Shown here one piece after another: positions 62,141 through 64,000 of a stretch of DNA of 64,000 nt. The stretch lies in the NCBI GenBank assembly GCA_035771165.1, contig JAWNZC010000088.1, positions 2,006,501 to 2,070,500 of the forward strand, written 5' to 3'. This DNA is from Paragorgia papillata. Lineage: Eukaryota > Cnidaria > Anthozoa > Scleralcyonacea > Coralliidae. Made by a program: the position numbers and the translations under genes. Every line of letters begins with the position of its first letter. Within the stretch, counting starts at the first letter, position 1. Under the pieces are notes generated by a model that was given only the letters and a program-made list of their open reading frames with translations, did no database searches and had not been told where the DNA came from.

Positions 62141-63874
62141 TTTAATTAATGGTGTCACATAAGCACAATTTCAATACAATATTTTTATAAGGCACAGTTA
62201 ACAAGTTAGCATTCAAGAGTAAAACTAAGAAATCAAGTACAATAAATACTGTAAATAAATTCTTTTGGCAGACAATCATTGTCCCTAATACAGTACATTT
62301 GACTTCACAGTATTCATTGTACATGATACAAAAACATTGCTCACATTATTTTATTTACCTGTTTTCCCATTGATAAATTCACTTGTAATGGTCGAACATA
62401 TAAGATTGCCTGCCCCAAACATTGTGATTCTCGTAAATAAGGTATGGAATAACCATCTACTCCTGGAAGGATTGGATCTAAACTTCTTACACCTCCACCA
62501 ACAGCACGTATAAGCTGGAATCCTCCACCATCTGTCAGCTTGGGGTACTTTTCCACAAGAAAATTATAAAATTCTTGAAAACTTGCATTCTTATTAGGGA
62601 AAACCAATTTTTTCCTGCCCAATCCAGCTAAACGTAAGCGTTCAAGCTCTTCTTTTCCTGGTGTAAAATTTGTATCTGTATTGTTAAGGACACATATGTC
62701 ATGTGTCCATGTTTCTTTTGGTGGTATAAATGGCCTTTTGGCAGTATTTGCCTTAGTACCTGAGGTGCTAAATGGATTTGAGGGTCTTTTTGTAGGTCTG
62801 TTAGTTAGGCCAGGGAAGGCTCTTCTAAAATAATTGAATACATGACAATTGAATAAATTGAATACAGTATAAACAAACTTAGTCTAAAGTGAAAATAGAA
62901 AAAAATGAAGTTTCCTTTTTATCACAAATTTATGTCTACCCCCCTCTTTTACACTAGTACATGTACCAATCCATCATGCAGAATGAAATCTTATTTATTA
63001 AGGATTTTTGGAAGGGGGTCATTTTTAGGGGCATGTCCCCCGGAAATTTTTGAACTTTTGGTCTCTAAAAAAGCATTTCCTGCTTCTTGGGGACACTCTT
63101 GACCAAAATATTAAGGTTTTAAATCACATGTTTTAGGCGTCAGAAAGAGTAGAAAGTAGAATTCTCAAGCTCCTAAAATTTCCTCACACTCCCCCAAAAA
63201 AGAGGGTTTCACCCCACAACCCCCTCATTGCACACCTGAATATATAAAAATATGCCCCCCTTATTTCTTGAGGGTATTAAATCTCCAACCAGCTATAATT
63301 AAAAGGCTAAAGTTGAAACTGTGCATTGCAAGAAAGCTGCCACAACTAACTTACAATAGTCAATAAAACACTAAACAAATTCCGTGTTGTGGTCTACTGG
63401 TCTACACGTACACCGTACAGTATGTGAGTATGGTAGAAAATACAGTATCACAGTATGGCAAAAAGGGTCTTCGTCAGGTTGCAGTTGCGTGACTAGGTCA
63501 TATTGTTATACAATATATAGGTATTAAATATGCATACCTAAAATCTTCATGGGCACTTGTCCTCCGCGCATCAACATTTTGGGTTGTTGAAGAACTCTCC
63601 TGCTGACTGCTGTTCACGAAGACTGTATTATTCACATTGCTGCCATGCCCATTTGTATTGCTCATTGGCCTCATTTGACTGACTGAAGAGGACGTTGGAG
63701 AGGCCAATTCCCGCTCTAATTCTTCCACAGCAATCCTCATAATCCTGGAAGCCTTTACTATTGTAGTTCTAGTATCCGCCATTTTGCAATCCAAGAGTCC
63801 AATAGCCACATCACCACATGGTGTAAATTCAATCCCATCATATCCCACTATGTTCCCAAGGGATCCCACTTTAA

Positions 63875-64000
63875 ACTTTTACGGCCCGAAGTATCACGAC
63901 AATTTACGACCCGAAATATCACGAGATTTACGGCCCGAAGTGTTACGAGATTTACGACCCGAAATATCACAACGCGAGATTTACGACCCAAGTATCACGA
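63875..64000. repeat. 24 bp minisatellite at window edge
   Basis: About five units of GATTTACGACCCGAAATATC-ACGA, with ACGGCCCGAAGTGTTACGA variants, continuing past the window end. It lies about 95 bp upstream of the start of HECT gene B, the position the 18 bp minisatellite holds relative to HECT gene A. Confidence 0.85.

Overview
This is animal nuclear DNA with low GC content. Genes are split by introns with clean GT..AG junctions, there is no bacterial-style operon, and almost all sequence belongs to satellites or transposable elements. The mix (Penelope elements, hammerhead retrozymes, THAP9/P elements, IS3-like integrase elements with HECT genes, many hairpin MITEs) fits a marine invertebrate. 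I lean towards a cnidarian, but the sequence does not prove it.

Layout. (1) 1-24610 is an AT-rich satellite of about 365-405 bp monomers with long higher-order duplications. A 3.67 kb Penelope-like element (19547-23213) interrupts it, with a 12 bp target duplication. The element carries hammerhead ribozyme motifs in its terminal repeats, a decayed reverse transcriptase with an Asp-to-Asn change in motif A, and a GIY-YIG endonuclease. A MITE sits inside its 3' repeat. (2) 24611-26784 is a decayed gene with a superfamily 3 helicase-like ATPase. (3) 28963-30557 is a Tc1/mariner element of DD37E type that looks intact. (4) 31821-33117 is a tandem array of 277 bp units, each with a complete type I hammerhead ribozyme (a retrozyme), followed by a long TA run. 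(5) 34107-40687 is a 6.6 kb P element with perfect 35 bp inverted repeats. It carries a three-exon THAP9-like transposase (one in-frame TAG) and a second, convergent zinc-finger gene. (6) 41309-56583 is a 15.3 kb IS3-like (IS3EU-type) element with about 390 bp inverted repeats and a TTTACT target duplication. It carries a multi-exon UBZ-CUE-HECT ubiquitin ligase gene on + and a three-exon integrase on -. Its introns hold a second retrozyme copy, a dead Tc1 element, a 5S-like repeat, a LINE tail and MITEs. (7) 63782 down to 33444 on - is a second UBZ-CUE-HECT gene, homologous to the one in (6).

How it fits together. The IS3-like element of (6) inserted exactly at the splice donor of the second HECT gene, and the P element inserted in the same intron. 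The last HECT exon, with the catalytic cysteine, now lies 22.9 kb from the preceding exon. The second HECT gene starts just inside a 24 bp minisatellite at the window end, as the first starts just inside an 18 bp minisatellite in its terminal repeat. It may therefore be the remains of an older related element, so that HECT-bearing elements are nested in one another. No ordinary host gene is certain in this window.
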